DNA of 64,000 nt, taken from the NCBI RefSeq assembly GCF_014203275.1, contig NZ_JACHIP010000009.1:1-64000 (forward strand), given 5' to 3'. Position 1 is the stretch's first letter. The number at the start of each line of letters is the position of its first letter. The stretch comes from Granulicella aggregans (GTDB taxonomy: Bacteria; Acidobacteriota; Terriglobia; Terriglobales; Acidobacteriaceae). This document shows, piece after piece, positions 52,273 to 61,049 of this stretch. The position numbers were made by a program, and so were the translations under genes. Under the pieces are notes generated by a model. It saw nothing but the letters and a program-made list of their open reading frames with translations, was not told the origin of the DNA and did no database searches.

Positions 52273-52313
52273 ACGTCACTCGGTCTTGCCAGACGCTCTC
52301 CGGCGTGTGACGT
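52273..52313 (+). terminator. Possible terminator between convergent genes
   Basis: ACGTCAC (52273-52279) pairs with GTGACGT (52307-52313), then TTTT. The loop is 27 bases long and the stem short, so the call is weak. It lies 42 bases past the response-regulator stop and overlaps the end of the Crp/Fnr gene. Confidence 0.4.
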
Positions 52314-53028
52314 TTTTCTCTTCAAGTTCATTGCTGAAGAGCGCAGCGCTCTGTGCGTTATGCTCGAACTTTTGATCATGGAGAACCACGTTGAGCAAGG
52401 ATTTGTTAACGTGAATCCGACCGTTGTATTCGATAAAGCCCAGCTTTCGAAACCGGTTCATGAAAAAACTCACGCGAGTGCGGGTACTGCCAATCATGTG
52501 GGCAAGCGTCTCTTGTGAAATTTTAGGTATCAACTTCTCTGGCTCGCCCGGCTGTCCAAATTCAGCCATAAGCAACAAAATTCTGGCCAGACGCCTTTCG
52601 CTTGAGTTGAAGAGCTGATCTACAAGATCAGCTTGAATTCTCATACTGCGATCGATCAGGAATGTAAGAAACATGTCGGAGAAAGCATTCTCTTCATGCA
52701 TCACGCGAAGCATCTCTGCCCGTTGGATCTTGAGAGCGGTGCATGCGGTTAGCGCGCTGGCCGTCGCCATGTGACAACCCACAACGCCGGCTACCGACTC
52801 CTCGCCGATAAAGTCACCCGCTGCCAGCAGCGTGATCGTCGCCTCTTTGCCCGCTCCGGAGACGACGGTCAGCTTAGCGCGGCCTGTCTGCAGGTAGAAA
52901 ACGTGGTCTGCGGGATTGCCTTGGGCAAAGAACACCCCCTTCGCCTTGACGCTGATGAGGCGGCGTCCTAATCCGGCGCTCGCAAGGAAGACGGCTGGAT
53001 CAAAAGGCATTTGTCTTGCAACGCTCAT
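52276..53028 (-). CDS. Crp/Fnr-family transcriptional regulator
   Basis: 250 residues from the ATG at 53028. An N-terminal beta-roll (FFAQGNPADHVFYLQTGRAK, then EATITLLAAGDFIGEESVAG) and the HTH (ISQETLAHMIGSTRTRVSFF, then MNRFRKLGFIEYNGRIHVNK) are clear. The cAMP-contact pair Arg-Ser is not present (ESVAG), and the four Fe-S cysteines of Fnr are absent; a different effector is likely. The C-terminal 30 residues after the HTH are charged and longer than usual. It is convergent with the response regulator. Confidence 0.82.
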   Translation of the reverse strand: MSVARQMPFDPAVFLASAGLGRRLISVKAKGVFFAQGNPADHVFYLQTGRAKLTVVSGAGKEATITLLAAGDFIGEESVAGVVGCHMATASALTACTALKIQRAEMLRVMHEENAFSDMFLTFLIDRSMRIQADLVDQLFNSSERRLARILLLMAEFGQPGEPEKLIPKISQETLAHMIGSTRTRVSFFMNRFRKLGFIEYNGRIHVNKSLLNVVLHDQKFEHNAQSAALFSNELEEKNVTRRRASGKTE

Positions 53029-53103
53029 CCATCCAGCTTTCTGACTCGTGTGGGCAGCCAATGTCGCGTAGTGAACATAGGTTATACCGTTTAATGTCAC
53101 CAA

Positions 53104-53544
53104 AGGTGTCTAAAAGAGGACATAAGCCAAACGGAGGGATCTCTAGACTCGACGTGAGGGGATTCGGCAATGTCACCCCAGGCCATCGGAGCTCTTCGTA
53201 GCAGACCGAAACAAGACGGTTGAACTGATTTCATCTGCATATTCTGTCTTGCAACAATTGCATCGGTAGTGACTAAGGACGAGTGCGGGAGGGAAGCGCA
53301 GCAACATATTTGCCCCTCCCGCGAGGGTCTTCACGGTGGATTGCCAGTCGCGTGGCGGTCTACCCTAGGTTTTTGGGGGAAACCGGTGGAATGACTTGCC
53401 ATGCGGACCGCAACTCCTGAACGGGAGAGCATTCACCAGAGATCGAAGTAATGCACTCGCGTTGCCAGCTCGAAGGGGAACCGCCTTGTTGCGTTCTTCA
53501 TCGCCTCTCGAAACTTCTATGGTCTTCGAAGACCTCTCGTGGCA
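53104..53544. other. Intergenic region upstream of the Crp/Fnr gene
   Basis: 440 bases with no protein-like frame of note. A GC-rich pair around 53290-53325 (GGGAGGGAAGCG, then CTCCCGCGAG) may form a hairpin. Otherwise nothing is seen. Confidence 0.3.
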
Positions 53545-53862
53545 TCAGGGGGTGGGGCTCTTCGTTAAAACAGCCATAGCCAAGCGGTGAGAAGATATAG
53601 CGAGCCACGCTGTGAACTGATGTGCTGGAAGGATAGGGATTTTCGCCGCGCGCCAGAGCGTGATGAAAACATCGAACAGAACGTCCTCTGCCGAGTCTGG
53701 ATCATGCAACACTCCGAGCGCCACGGAGTACACCAGCGTCGAATGGCGATCGTAAAGCTTTTCCAACGCTAGCGGATTGCCCTCACTGATCGCCGTCAGA
53801 AGCTCCTCATCGGCTTGTCGGGTACAGGTACCGAGGCTGGGTAACGCTTGGGTGCCAGACAT
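53545..53862 (-). CDS. Truncated sigma-70-like protein (region 2 only)
   Basis: 105 residues from the ATG at 53862 (AGGA 6 bases upstream). ADEELLTAISEGNPLALEKL then YDRHSTLVYSVALGVLHDPD and AEDVLFDVFITLWRAA give sigma region 2.1-2.3; HQFTAWLAISSHRLAM is region 2.4. Normal ECF factors go on with a linker and region 4; here the frame stops after LTKSPTP. It may be a remnant, or a solo region 2 that competes for RNA polymerase core. It lies 123 bases after a KH protein on the same strand. Confidence 0.6.
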   Translation of the reverse strand: MSGTQALPSLGTCTRQADEELLTAISEGNPLALEKLYDRHSTLVYSVALGVLHDPDSAEDVLFDVFITLWRAAKIPILPAHQFTAWLAISSHRLAMAVLTKSPTP

Positions 53863-53985
53863 AAAGATCCTACAACGCGCGGCGGCGTGATGCTCACTCG
53901 ACCCCATTGAAGATACGCTTGCAATAGGCCCAAGACTGGTCTATTTGAGACAGTGGCGATCAGTGGGAAAGCGCAAGGCGCGACT

Positions 53986-54291
53986 CTAAGGATTGGGGGC
54001 AAGCGGCGAAGGCTCTTCACAAATCTCTAACTCCAGTCGGCGACCTGTCTTTGCGCCAATTGCCGAGAGAATCGCTCGAAAGGAGCGGGCGGTCCGACCT
54101 TGCTTGCCGACAATTTGCCCCAAGTCCCCTGGAGCGACCATAACCCGTAAACAACTTCCGTTGCTCGTCGCAGAGACTTGGATCACGACTGCATTGGGAT
54201 CATCGACCAGCGCCCTAATGAAGCCATCAAGGCTGGCGACGACCTTATTTATATCTCCGCCTCCATGCGCGTCGACTGTTTGGATCGTCAT
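53986..54291 (-). CDS. Orphan KhpA-like KH-domain RNA-binding protein
   Basis: 101 residues from the ATG at 54291. After a short lead (DAHGGGDINKVVASLDGFIR) the KH core is ALVDDPNAVVIQVS, then SCLRVMVAPGDLGQIVGKQG and RTARSFRAILSAIGAKTGRR, with the GKQG loop. It matches classical KhpA better than the copy at 35438, with a short proline tail. The normal rpsP-khpA-rimM context is missing. It is adjacent to the region-2-only sigma gene on the same strand, so they could be co-transcribed. Confidence 0.78.
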   Translation of the reverse strand: MTIQTVDAHGGGDINKVVASLDGFIRALVDDPNAVVIQVSATSNGSCLRVMVAPGDLGQIVGKQGRTARSFRAILSAIGAKTGRRLELEICEEPSPLAPNP

Positions 54292-54503
54292 GTTGTTCTT
54301 ATACTCCCAATTTGCCGGGTCCAAACGTGCGCCCCATGAGTTCAAATGCAGCTGTAATCATTTGGTCAAAGCCACCCTTGTACACCCAACCCCAAAGCTC
54401 TATGAGCGGGAATAGCCTCTTTGGAAACCACAGTACAACTTTCGGCGCTCTGCTGTGTCAGTGATGCTACAGACTATGAGGACGTCGTGAGTATCATTCT
54501 CGA

Positions 54504-55046
54504 ATGGCTTGCTCAAGAGATCTAGAAAGCATCCAAAGCCATCCTGTCTTCGGGCCCCGAACACCTGATGACGAGTCGGCACGGCTCCAATCCCTCAACA
54601 ACCTGCGCATTCTCGATACCGATCGTGATCCAGCCTTCGATCGATTGACCAAGCTGGCTTCCGAGATGTTCTCAGTTCCGATCGCCTTTATCTCGTTCAT
54701 TGACGATTCCCGTCAGTGGTTTAAGTCGAGACAGGGATCAGATCTCTTTGAGACTAGCCGAGAGGCGGCATTCTGCGCTCATACAATCCTTGCGGATGAG
54801 GTCACAATTGTGTTGAATGCCAGCGAGGACGAGCGTTTCCGCCTCAATCCGCTGGTATGTGGAGAACCAAGAATCCGCTTTTACGCCGGTGCTCCCATCA
54901 CCACGGCAGAAGGCCATCGGGTCGGATCACTGTGCATTATCGACACAGTGCCGCGAAAATCGTTTACGAAGAAGCAACAACGAATGTTGCTGGCTTTGGC
55001 CGATCTTGTAGTTCAAGCCCTTGCGACCCACAAAGCAAAACGCTGA
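54504..55046 (+). CDS. GAF-domain protein, probably the split N-terminal part of the next gene
   Basis: 180 residues. RLQSLNNLRILDTDRDPAFD then RLTKLASEMFSVPIAFISFI, DDSRQWFKSRQGSDLFETSR, EAAFCAHTILADE and RFYAGAPITTAEGHRVGSLC make a complete GAF domain of the type found in front of GGDEF proteins. The frame ends at a run of four A after ATHKAK. Removing one A joins it directly to the PAS-GGDEF-EAL frame (HKANAELRTT). So either these are two coupled proteins or one protein interrupted by one base. Confidence 0.75.
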   Translation: MACSRDLESIQSHPVFGPRTPDDESARLQSLNNLRILDTDRDPAFDRLTKLASEMFSVPIAFISFIDDSRQWFKSRQGSDLFETSREAAFCAHTILADEVTIVLNASEDERFRLNPLVCGEPRIRFYAGAPITTAEGHRVGSLCIIDTVPRKSFTKKQQRMLLALADLVVQALATHKAKR

Positions 55047-56781
55047 GCTTCGGACGACAGCAGCCGAGGCCAGAAGCCGCTATGCATTGGTCGCACGCGC
55101 CACTCTCGACGGAGTGTGGGATTGGGACCTCTCAACCGACACCGTGTACTACTCTCCCCGCTGGCAATATATCGCCGGTCTCCATGAATCTGAACTCTCG
55201 TCAACCCTCAAGCACTGGCTGGACCGCGTGCATTCTGAAGATCGTCCGATTGTCGAGAGAGAACTGAAAACACATCTTGAAGGTGGGAGCTCTCGTTTTC
55301 GAAGCGAACACCGGCTTCGCCATGGGGACGGGTCTTGGCGCTGGGTCGTCGTCCGTGGCTTGGCACAACGTTCGAAAGCTAGCGGTCCCGGCCGGATGGC
55401 GGGCTCGATGATGGATGTCACGAACGACAAGACTTCTGACCCGCTTACTGGGTTGCCGAACCGGCTGCTCCTTCACGACAAACTTGAGCGGCTTATCCAG
55501 CGCGCTCAAAGGGAACATGCGTGGAACTTTGCGGTTCTCTTTATCGATGTCGACCACTACAAACAGATCAATGATCGCTTCGGTCACCTAGTCGGAGATG
55601 TGACTCTGAAAGCTATTGCCGAACGCCTGCAGATGGCGATTGCGGGCACCCGATCGAGCACCGAATCGATCGTCGCTCGTTTCGCAGGGGATGAATTCGT
55701 CGTCTTGGCAGATGGAGTCGAATCTGCCGCTCAAGCAGAGGCGATCGCGAAGCGCATTCACACTGCGCTTAGTCATCCGATTCTTTGCGGAGCAGAGGAG
55801 CTTTCGATCAGCGTCAGTATTGGAATCGCGATGGCCAAGCCGGAACTCACAAGTCCAGAGAGCTTTTTACAACACTCCGACCTTGCGATGTATTGCGCCA
55901 AGAGCAACGGACGCGGTTCCTATGTGACCTTCGATCCGTCGATGCAAGTTGAGACTCTAGCACGCCTGGAACTTGAGGCAGATCTTCGAAAAGCTTTAGC
56001 TCGCAACGAACTGAGAGTGTTTTATCAGCCACAGATGAACCTCCGGACGAAAGATCTTATCGGATGTGAAGCCCTCATAAGATGGCAACATCCGACGCGC
56101 GGACTCCTCGCACCTGGTGAGTTCGTTGGCGTGGCAGAAGAGATGGGAATCATTGCATCGCTTGATCTGTGGGTGATGGAAACTGCCTGCCAGCAAGTCA
56201 AAGAGTGGCGGGCTGTGCCTGACGCAAGGGCTCTGACGGTAAGCGTCAATGTGTCTGCCCAGCATCTCTTGCAGAAAGACCTGAAGGAGGCGGTAAAGGC
56301 GGTTCTCAATCGTCATGGCCTGCCACCATCTGCATTATGTCTCGAGCTAACGGAAACTGTGCTGATGGAAAACCTGGATGCCGGCAACCAACTGATGCAG
56401 GAGCTTCGCGCAATCGGCGTTGGTTTGCATATGGATGATTTCGGCTCCGGATACAGCTCGTTCAGGCAGCTGTCCGAACTGCCCTTCGACACGCTGAAGA
56501 TCGATCGCTCCTTCATCGAAAGGATCGCGGTGAACGGTCAATCTCGGAAGGTTGTTGATGCTATTTCGAGTATGGCTCACACTATGGGTTTGAAGGTGGT
56601 AGGGGAGGGAATTGAGGATCGCTCTCAGGCAGAATTGCTCGCCTCGATGGACTGCGATATTGGACAGGGCTACTTTTTCGCAAAACCCCTCGATGCACGA
56701 TCTTTCTATACAAAATACTTGCGCAAGAAGGGAATGCACAGAAGCTTTGCGGTTTCACATGGGGATCAGGCGGTCGCTTGA
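55021..56781 (+). CDS. PAS-GGDEF-EAL cyclic-di-GMP signalling protein
   Basis: 586 residues starting with TTG inside the GAF gene. PAS: SRYALVARATLDGVWDWDLS, YYSPRWQYIAGLHESEL, GSWRWVVVRGLA. GGDEF: DPLTGLPNRLLLHDKL, FAVLFIDVDHYKQINDRFGH, and ARFAGDEFVVLA, where the first G of GGDEF is Ala. EAL: CEALIRWQHPTRGLLAPGEF, SVNVSAQHLL, LELTETVLMENL, HMDDFGSGYSSFRQLSELPF, LKIDRSFIERI and KVVGEGIEDRSQAELL, all catalytic positions intact. The protein should hydrolyse c-di-GMP; AGDEF can still be active in some cyclases. No transmembrane segment. Confidence 0.85.
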   Translation: MRPTKQNAELRTTAAEARSRYALVARATLDGVWDWDLSTDTVYYSPRWQYIAGLHESELSSTLKHWLDRVHSEDRPIVERELKTHLEGGSSRFRSEHRLRHGDGSWRWVVVRGLAQRSKASGPGRMAGSMMDVTNDKTSDPLTGLPNRLLLHDKLERLIQRAQREHAWNFAVLFIDVDHYKQINDRFGHLVGDVTLKAIAERLQMAIAGTRSSTESIVARFAGDEFVVLADGVESAAQAEAIAKRIHTALSHPILCGAEELSISVSIGIAMAKPELTSPESFLQHSDLAMYCAKSNGRGSYVTFDPSMQVETLARLELEADLRKALARNELRVFYQPQMNLRTKDLIGCEALIRWQHPTRGLLAPGEFVGVAEEMGIIASLDLWVMETACQQVKEWRAVPDARALTVSVNVSAQHLLQKDLKEAVKAVLNRHGLPPSALCLELTETVLMENLDAGNQLMQELRAIGVGLHMDDFGSGYSSFRQLSELPFDTLKIDRSFIERIAVNGQSRKVVDAISSMAHTMGLKVVGEGIEDRSQAELLASMDCDIGQGYFFAKPLDARSFYTKYLRKKGMHRSFAVSHGDQAVA

Positions 56782-56832
56782 GGGGTAGGGCATGAAGCAT
56801 CGAGCCGCCTATCGGTGCCCTCGTAGCATCTC

Positions 56833-58155
56833 TTACCCTGTGATTTCTTCGGTTGGTGCGGCGGTTCCGCGCAGGTAGAGGCTGAAGACCGTGCCGCGAC
56901 CAAGCGTACTTTTTACGCGGATCTTGGACCCGGATTTCTTGATAATCTCTTGGCTGATCCAGAGCCCGATTCCCGTTCCTGTGTTCTTCTTCGTTGTATA
57001 GAAGGCTTCGAAGACTCTCGCCACAACCTCTGGAGGCATACCGGTACCCGTATCGGCTACCGTGAGACGTACGCAGCGATGGCCCTTTTCTTGCCGCAGT
57101 TCACGACTCCGAATTATGAGTCGCCCGCCTTTCGACATCGCGTCAATGGCGTTACCAACAAGGTTCACTATCACCTGGCGCAGTTCGCCTTCTGGAGCTT
57201 CGACGGCAATGCCTGGCTGCAATTCTGTCTGGACCCTTATCTTTTGAGGAGCTATGCGGCCTCGAAAGAGAACGAGGACAGATTCGATCAGATCTGCGAC
57301 GTCGAAGCTGTTCGAATCTACAGGCTCGCGATAGAAACGGAGCGTGTTAGATGAGATTTCGTTTAGGCGAAGCAGCTCCGACTCCGCCAGCGAAAGGTAC
57401 TCCCGCCTCTTTTCCGCCGATCGTTCGTCACGGACGATGTAAAGCAGGTTCGAAATGGAATCTAAAGGGTTCTTTATCTCATGGGCGATAGAGACTGCCA
57501 AACGGCCTGTCATCGCAAGTTTCTCAGACTCCAAAAGCGCTCGATGAGCAAGTTTCTGCTCCGTGCGATCGAGAAGTGTGCCAAGAAAACGAATTGCCGT
57601 TGGGACGCCACTGAGATTCTGAAAGAAAGCTCTGCCGTTTGAAGCAATCCATCGGACCTCCCCGTTGGGACGCAGGATGCGGTACTCCGAGTCGAATAGC
57701 CCGCTTCCCCCAGGGTCTAACGCTTTTTCCATTTCAAGCTGAACCCGCCCCCGATCCTCCGGGTGAATCAATTCGAGTACACCAGCAAGCCAACGCTTGG
57801 GCGCTAACGGTATGCCAAAGATCTTGGCACATCGAAAACACCATTGGAAGGAATCTGAACGAACGTCGAGATCCCAAATTCCAATGTCTGCCGCAAGCGT
57901 GGCTACGGCAAGTCGCTCTTCTGTGTCCCTTGCTGAAGGTTGATCCAACTGCCAACCGGCGGTCCGGAAGGGAAATGATACTTCAGAGGTCTGGTGAGTG
58001 GCAGGGTCTTGTGACTTTTCCGTCAGCGTCGATAACGGCTGACCGGATCCGTTCAATTTTATAGAGATAGTCTCTCCGGCTCTGAAGCTCTGGAGAGAAC
58101 GCCATGTATGGCGTGTTGCTTGGGAATTTGGATATTCCACAAACCAGGGGATCAA
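56833..58155 (-). CDS. PAS-domain sensor histidine kinase
   Basis: 440 residues, soluble. A PAS domain (ADIGIWDLDVRSDSFQW, HPEDRGRVQLEMEKAL, YRILRPNGEVRWIASNGRA, IRFLGTLLDRTEQK) is followed by HisKA (LAVSIAHEIKNPLDSISNLL with the phospho-His) and HATPase_c (LRQVIVNLVGNAIDAMSKGG, VADTGTGMPPEVVARVFEAF, YTTKKNTGTGIGLWISQEII). No response regulator is in the same operon. It is convergent with the c-di-GMP gene and divergent from a Crp/Fnr gene. The first ~75 residues may be a misplaced start region. Confidence 0.85.
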   Translation of the reverse strand: MIPWFVEYPNSQATRHTWRSLQSFRAGETISIKLNGSGQPLSTLTEKSQDPATHQTSEVSFPFRTAGWQLDQPSARDTEERLAVATLAADIGIWDLDVRSDSFQWCFRCAKIFGIPLAPKRWLAGVLELIHPEDRGRVQLEMEKALDPGGSGLFDSEYRILRPNGEVRWIASNGRAFFQNLSGVPTAIRFLGTLLDRTEQKLAHRALLESEKLAMTGRLAVSIAHEIKNPLDSISNLLYIVRDERSAEKRREYLSLAESELLRLNEISSNTLRFYREPVDSNSFDVADLIESVLVLFRGRIAPQKIRVQTELQPGIAVEAPEGELRQVIVNLVGNAIDAMSKGGRLIIRSRELRQEKGHRCVRLTVADTGTGMPPEVVARVFEAFYTTKKNTGTGIGLWISQEIIKKSGSKIRVKSTLGRGTVFSLYLRGTAAPTEEITG

Positions 58156-58552
58156 GTAGTGAGATGCTTCCTAACTTGGGGCGTTGTATTGAGGAGGGTA
58201 GTCCACGATGCAAGCCACCGAAATTCGTTGGGTCAGATCTACTACTTAGGAATGTTTGCTTCGTGTGCAAGCCCGCACCTGAACTACAGCGCGGTTAGAA
58301 GACTAAGGGCGCAATCGCATCCGCCAATTGAACAGTGAGGTTCTATGGTGTGTCAGTGTGTCGTGCCGTCGCCTCAAGAGCTACACCGCGAATCACGCTG
58401 TACTCAAGCTCTGTATTCGTACCTTGCGAGTGGCGCGGCCCACAAACGTTATGTTAGATATCGAACAGACTTTGCGAAGGCGATACCGCTGACAGGTTCG
58501 GCCCATATTTCGCAGTGAATTACGCGTGTGCTTTTCAAAGAGAGAGGTTCCT
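58156..58552. other. Divergent intergenic region
   Basis: About 400 bases between the histidine kinase (minus) and the second Crp/Fnr gene (plus). Plus-strand frames here are short and without motifs. Promoters for both genes are expected, but I cannot assign them with confidence. Confidence 0.3.
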
Positions 58553-59266
58553 GTGAACGCCGTCGCATACAAAAATTCGCTTTTGAAGAATCTTGATCGA
58601 GAAGTTATAGGTCGCCTCGGTCTTCAACCCGTCAAGTTCGAGTTGGGTCACGAAATCGAGTTTCCGGGAAAGCCGATAGGGCATCTGTTTTTCGTGGAAG
58701 AGGGCATGGCGTCCCAGACCACAACGTTCAAAGACGGATCACAGGTCGAGGTCGGCATGTTTGGATATGAATCCGTCATTGGTGTATCGGCTCTAATGGG
58801 GACGATCACAAGCCTAAACCGGGTCTACACCCAAATTCCAGGTCATGGGTATAGCTGCCGTATGGAGCTAGGCAAGAAAGAGTTCTCGCTTTGCGGGACC
58901 TTCCAAGCTCTTGTTCTCCGATACGTGCAGGCCCAACTGATACAGGCGATGCAGTCGGCGGGCTGTAATGCCAAACATCCGGTGAACGAGAGGCTCGCTC
59001 GATGGTTGTTGCTCTGCGCCGATCGGGCCCACAGCACCGATTTCCAGATGTCTCAAGACTACTTGGCTCAAATGCTTGGAAGTACGAGGCCCACCGTGTC
59101 CACCGCTGCCGGCGTTTTGAAAGCCGAAGGCCTGATCACGTACAAGCGGGGAGCCATCAAGATCGTTGACGTTGCCCGACTTCAAGCGCGGGCCTGCGAG
59201 TGCTATGAGGTGATCAAGTCGCACCTCGACAACTACGCGGCGTTCGACAGCAATATCGTTGCGTAA
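58553..59266 (+). CDS. Crp/Fnr-family transcriptional regulator (second copy)
   Basis: 237 residues from the GTG at 58553 with GAGAGG about 6 bases upstream. It begins NSLLKNLDREVIGRLGLQPV, then IEFPGKPIGHLFFVEEGMAS and EVGMFGYESVIGVSALMG in the beta-roll. HTH: MSQDYLAQMLGSTRPTVSTA then AGVLKAEGLITYKRGAIKIV. Again there is no Arg-Ser cAMP pair and no Fe-S cysteine set, so it belongs to the large group of Crp-like proteins with unknown effector. Only distantly similar to the one at 52276. Confidence 0.83.
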   Translation: MNAVAYKNSLLKNLDREVIGRLGLQPVKFELGHEIEFPGKPIGHLFFVEEGMASQTTTFKDGSQVEVGMFGYESVIGVSALMGTITSLNRVYTQIPGHGYSCRMELGKKEFSLCGTFQALVLRYVQAQLIQAMQSAGCNAKHPVNERLARWLLLCADRAHSTDFQMSQDYLAQMLGSTRPTVSTAAGVLKAEGLITYKRGAIKIVDVARLQARACECYEVIKSHLDNYAAFDSNIVA

Positions 59267-59558
59267 GCGAGATCTACAGGCTGTCCCGTCATCTCGGGGC
59301 TCCTATACCAACACGCTCTCTGCAGCTTGGAAACAAGCTAGTTTGGGGCGGTGTTCTGATCCAGGACGTTCCGTAGAGTTTCAAGGATGGCCCTATAGTT
59401 GTAGCTTGTTGACGTGCTGAAGCTGACAAAGACAGACTTCGTCGTTATATGAAAGGCAGCCAGCAGGCTGATGCACGGACTGAACAAACAGAGTCTAATG
59501 GAACGTGGCAAGATACGAAGCTTGCTCCACTATCAGACATCACACGAAATAGGCCATA

Positions 59559-60161
59559 TTGCAGACAGATAGGTTTAGTTACCGCATCCTGCTTGTCGAC
59601 GACGACCCCACCGTCCGGCTGGTAGGCAAAGATCTTTTGGTTTCGAAGGGTTATGAGGTGCTCACCGCCAGTGATGGGTTTGAAGGTTTGGCTGCCCTGA
59701 AGCAGTCTTTGCCCGACATCATAATCTCTGACCTTCGAATGCCGAACATGAGCGGCTTCGAATTCTTATCTGTCGTTCGGCGGCGATTTCCCATGATTCC
59801 AGTCGTTGTCATCTCGAGCGAATTCTCAGGACACAATGTGCCAGAGAGCGTGCTGGCAGATGCTTTCTTCCCGAAGTCACACATTCATGCGAATGAGCTA
59901 TTCGAAAAGATCTGTGAACTTCTTCACGAACTTCCGACGCGGCCTAAACTTGGCAAGGCGAGCATGGCAGCGGTCTGGGTGAAAAACGATAACGGAAGCA
60001 TCGTAGTCACCTGCTCGGAGTGTTTGCGCACCTTTCCGGTGTCGAACTCCGCCGCAGGAGACAACAAAGCCGAATGCGATTTCTGTTCGACCACAGTACA
60101 CTTCCACATCATCGGGAACGACAACTTGGCGGTGGAAGAACTAAACCTTGCGGCGGTATGA
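59559..60161 (+). CDS. Response regulator with C-terminal zinc-ribbon-like domain
   Basis: 200 residues from a TTG start. The receiver has RILLVDDDPTVRLVGKDLLV, Asp in LPDIIISDLRMPNMSGFEFL, VVVISSEFS and Lys in DAFFPKSHIHANEL. After residue 140 a small domain follows: NGSIVVTCSECLRTFPVSNS then NKAECDFCSTTVHFHII, with two C-x2-C pairs, likely a zinc ribbon. Receivers fused to such a ribbon are known in Acidobacteria but their output is not. No kinase is adjacent, though one is 1.4 kb upstream on the other strand. Confidence 0.75.
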   Translation: MQTDRFSYRILLVDDDPTVRLVGKDLLVSKGYEVLTASDGFEGLAALKQSLPDIIISDLRMPNMSGFEFLSVVRRRFPMIPVVVISSEFSGHNVPESVLADAFFPKSHIHANELFEKICELLHELPTRPKLGKASMAAVWVKNDNGSIVVTCSECLRTFPVSNSAAGDNKAECDFCSTTVHFHIIGNDNLAVEELNLAAV

Positions 60162-60579
60162 ACCGCTTTCTGCAGGTGGGCTGCAGATGCCCTAACCCTG
60201 AGATTGACGGTTCTCTGTGTTCAATTGCATTGAAGGACTTTTGACAGTCGTGTGCCCGTCGTCTTCATAAGGCAACGACCTGTATATTTCCTTTAGGGAA
60301 GCTCCGCGCACGGGGCTGATTTGATGATGTTGGCGATCAAGCAGGACTTGGCTCGACGGTTTGGTTCCGCGCTGCCATGTGGATCAGCCCGCTGCCGCCA
60401 TCGCTCTCATACCGCGCCAGAAGGTGGGATGCTCGACGCTCGCTGACAGCCAGTACGAGTACCGTACCGTGGCTGCGGAGGTTTCGCCCATGAGAAGTGT
60501 CATGGTCTAGCGTCTACAAACGAACTATACATAAGGAACGTTATCGGGCCTGTCGGCATACTGCAGATGGACCGCTTTA
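60162..60579. other. Intergenic region, possibly with gene debris
   Basis: 418 bases between the zinc-ribbon regulator and the lipocalin-like gene. A short plus-strand frame near 60323-60440 (MMLAIKQDLARRFGSALPCG) is protein-like but unidentified. No clear terminator or repeat. Confidence 0.3.
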
Positions 60580-61035
60580 TCAATGACTCCGGCGCCAAAC
60601 AAGCCTTGACTCGACGATGCTGCCGGATGCATCCTTCTGCTTTGTCACAAGGGTGAGGATGTCGCGCTCAAACGTAAAGCTTCTATGCTGGTTGCGGTTG
60701 ATTAGATTGGGCAAGAGGGAGACTGTGGGCGTATGAATGACCTCCCCGCGCTCCTCGTCGACTGCATATGCCCCACAGTACGCGATGTACCCGTTTGCAA
60801 GATTCGCTCCTTCACCCGACTCAGCAGCAGCCCATGGATCGGTTCCGAGCGCCTTCCGGTCTCGCCTCATGAGCTGAGCGGAAACAAAGCCGTCGGCTGT
60901 GTAAATCAGAAAGCCTACAGGTGCTGCCCCAAAAGGGTTGAGTTCTTCTGACGGTCCAGACTGCTCAGTAAAGCTTTCCAGGGTCCAAACCCCCACGAAT
61001 GGACTCCGAGCGTGAACTGCATCTCCTGTCACCAT
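60580..61035 (-). CDS. Lipocalin-like domain protein
   Basis: 151 residues from the ATG at 61035 (AAAGGAG about 5 bases upstream). FVGVWTLESFTEQSGPSEEL, NPFGAAPVGFLIYTADGFVS, YIAYCGAYAVDEERGEVIHT and LTLVTKQKDASGSIVESRLV follow the Lipocalin_5 pattern of small beta-barrel proteins next to oxidoreductases. No signal peptide. It is the last gene of the OYE operon, 14 bases after the SnoaL-like gene. A ligand-binding or cyclase role is possible. Confidence 0.72.
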   Translation of the reverse strand: MVTGDAVHARSPFVGVWTLESFTEQSGPSEELNPFGAAPVGFLIYTADGFVSAQLMRRDRKALGTDPWAAAESGEGANLANGYIAYCGAYAVDEERGEVIHTPTVSLLPNLINRNQHRSFTFERDILTLVTKQKDASGSIVESRLVWRRSH

Positions 61036-61049
61036 GACGTCTCCTTTGC

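Noticed and set aside
52240..52275. A tRNA T-arm-like string (GGTTCGAATCC) just after the response-regulator gene
   Set aside because: No acceptor stem, D-arm or anticodon arm can be folded upstream, and no integrase is near. It could be a relic of an attachment site, but the evidence is too thin.
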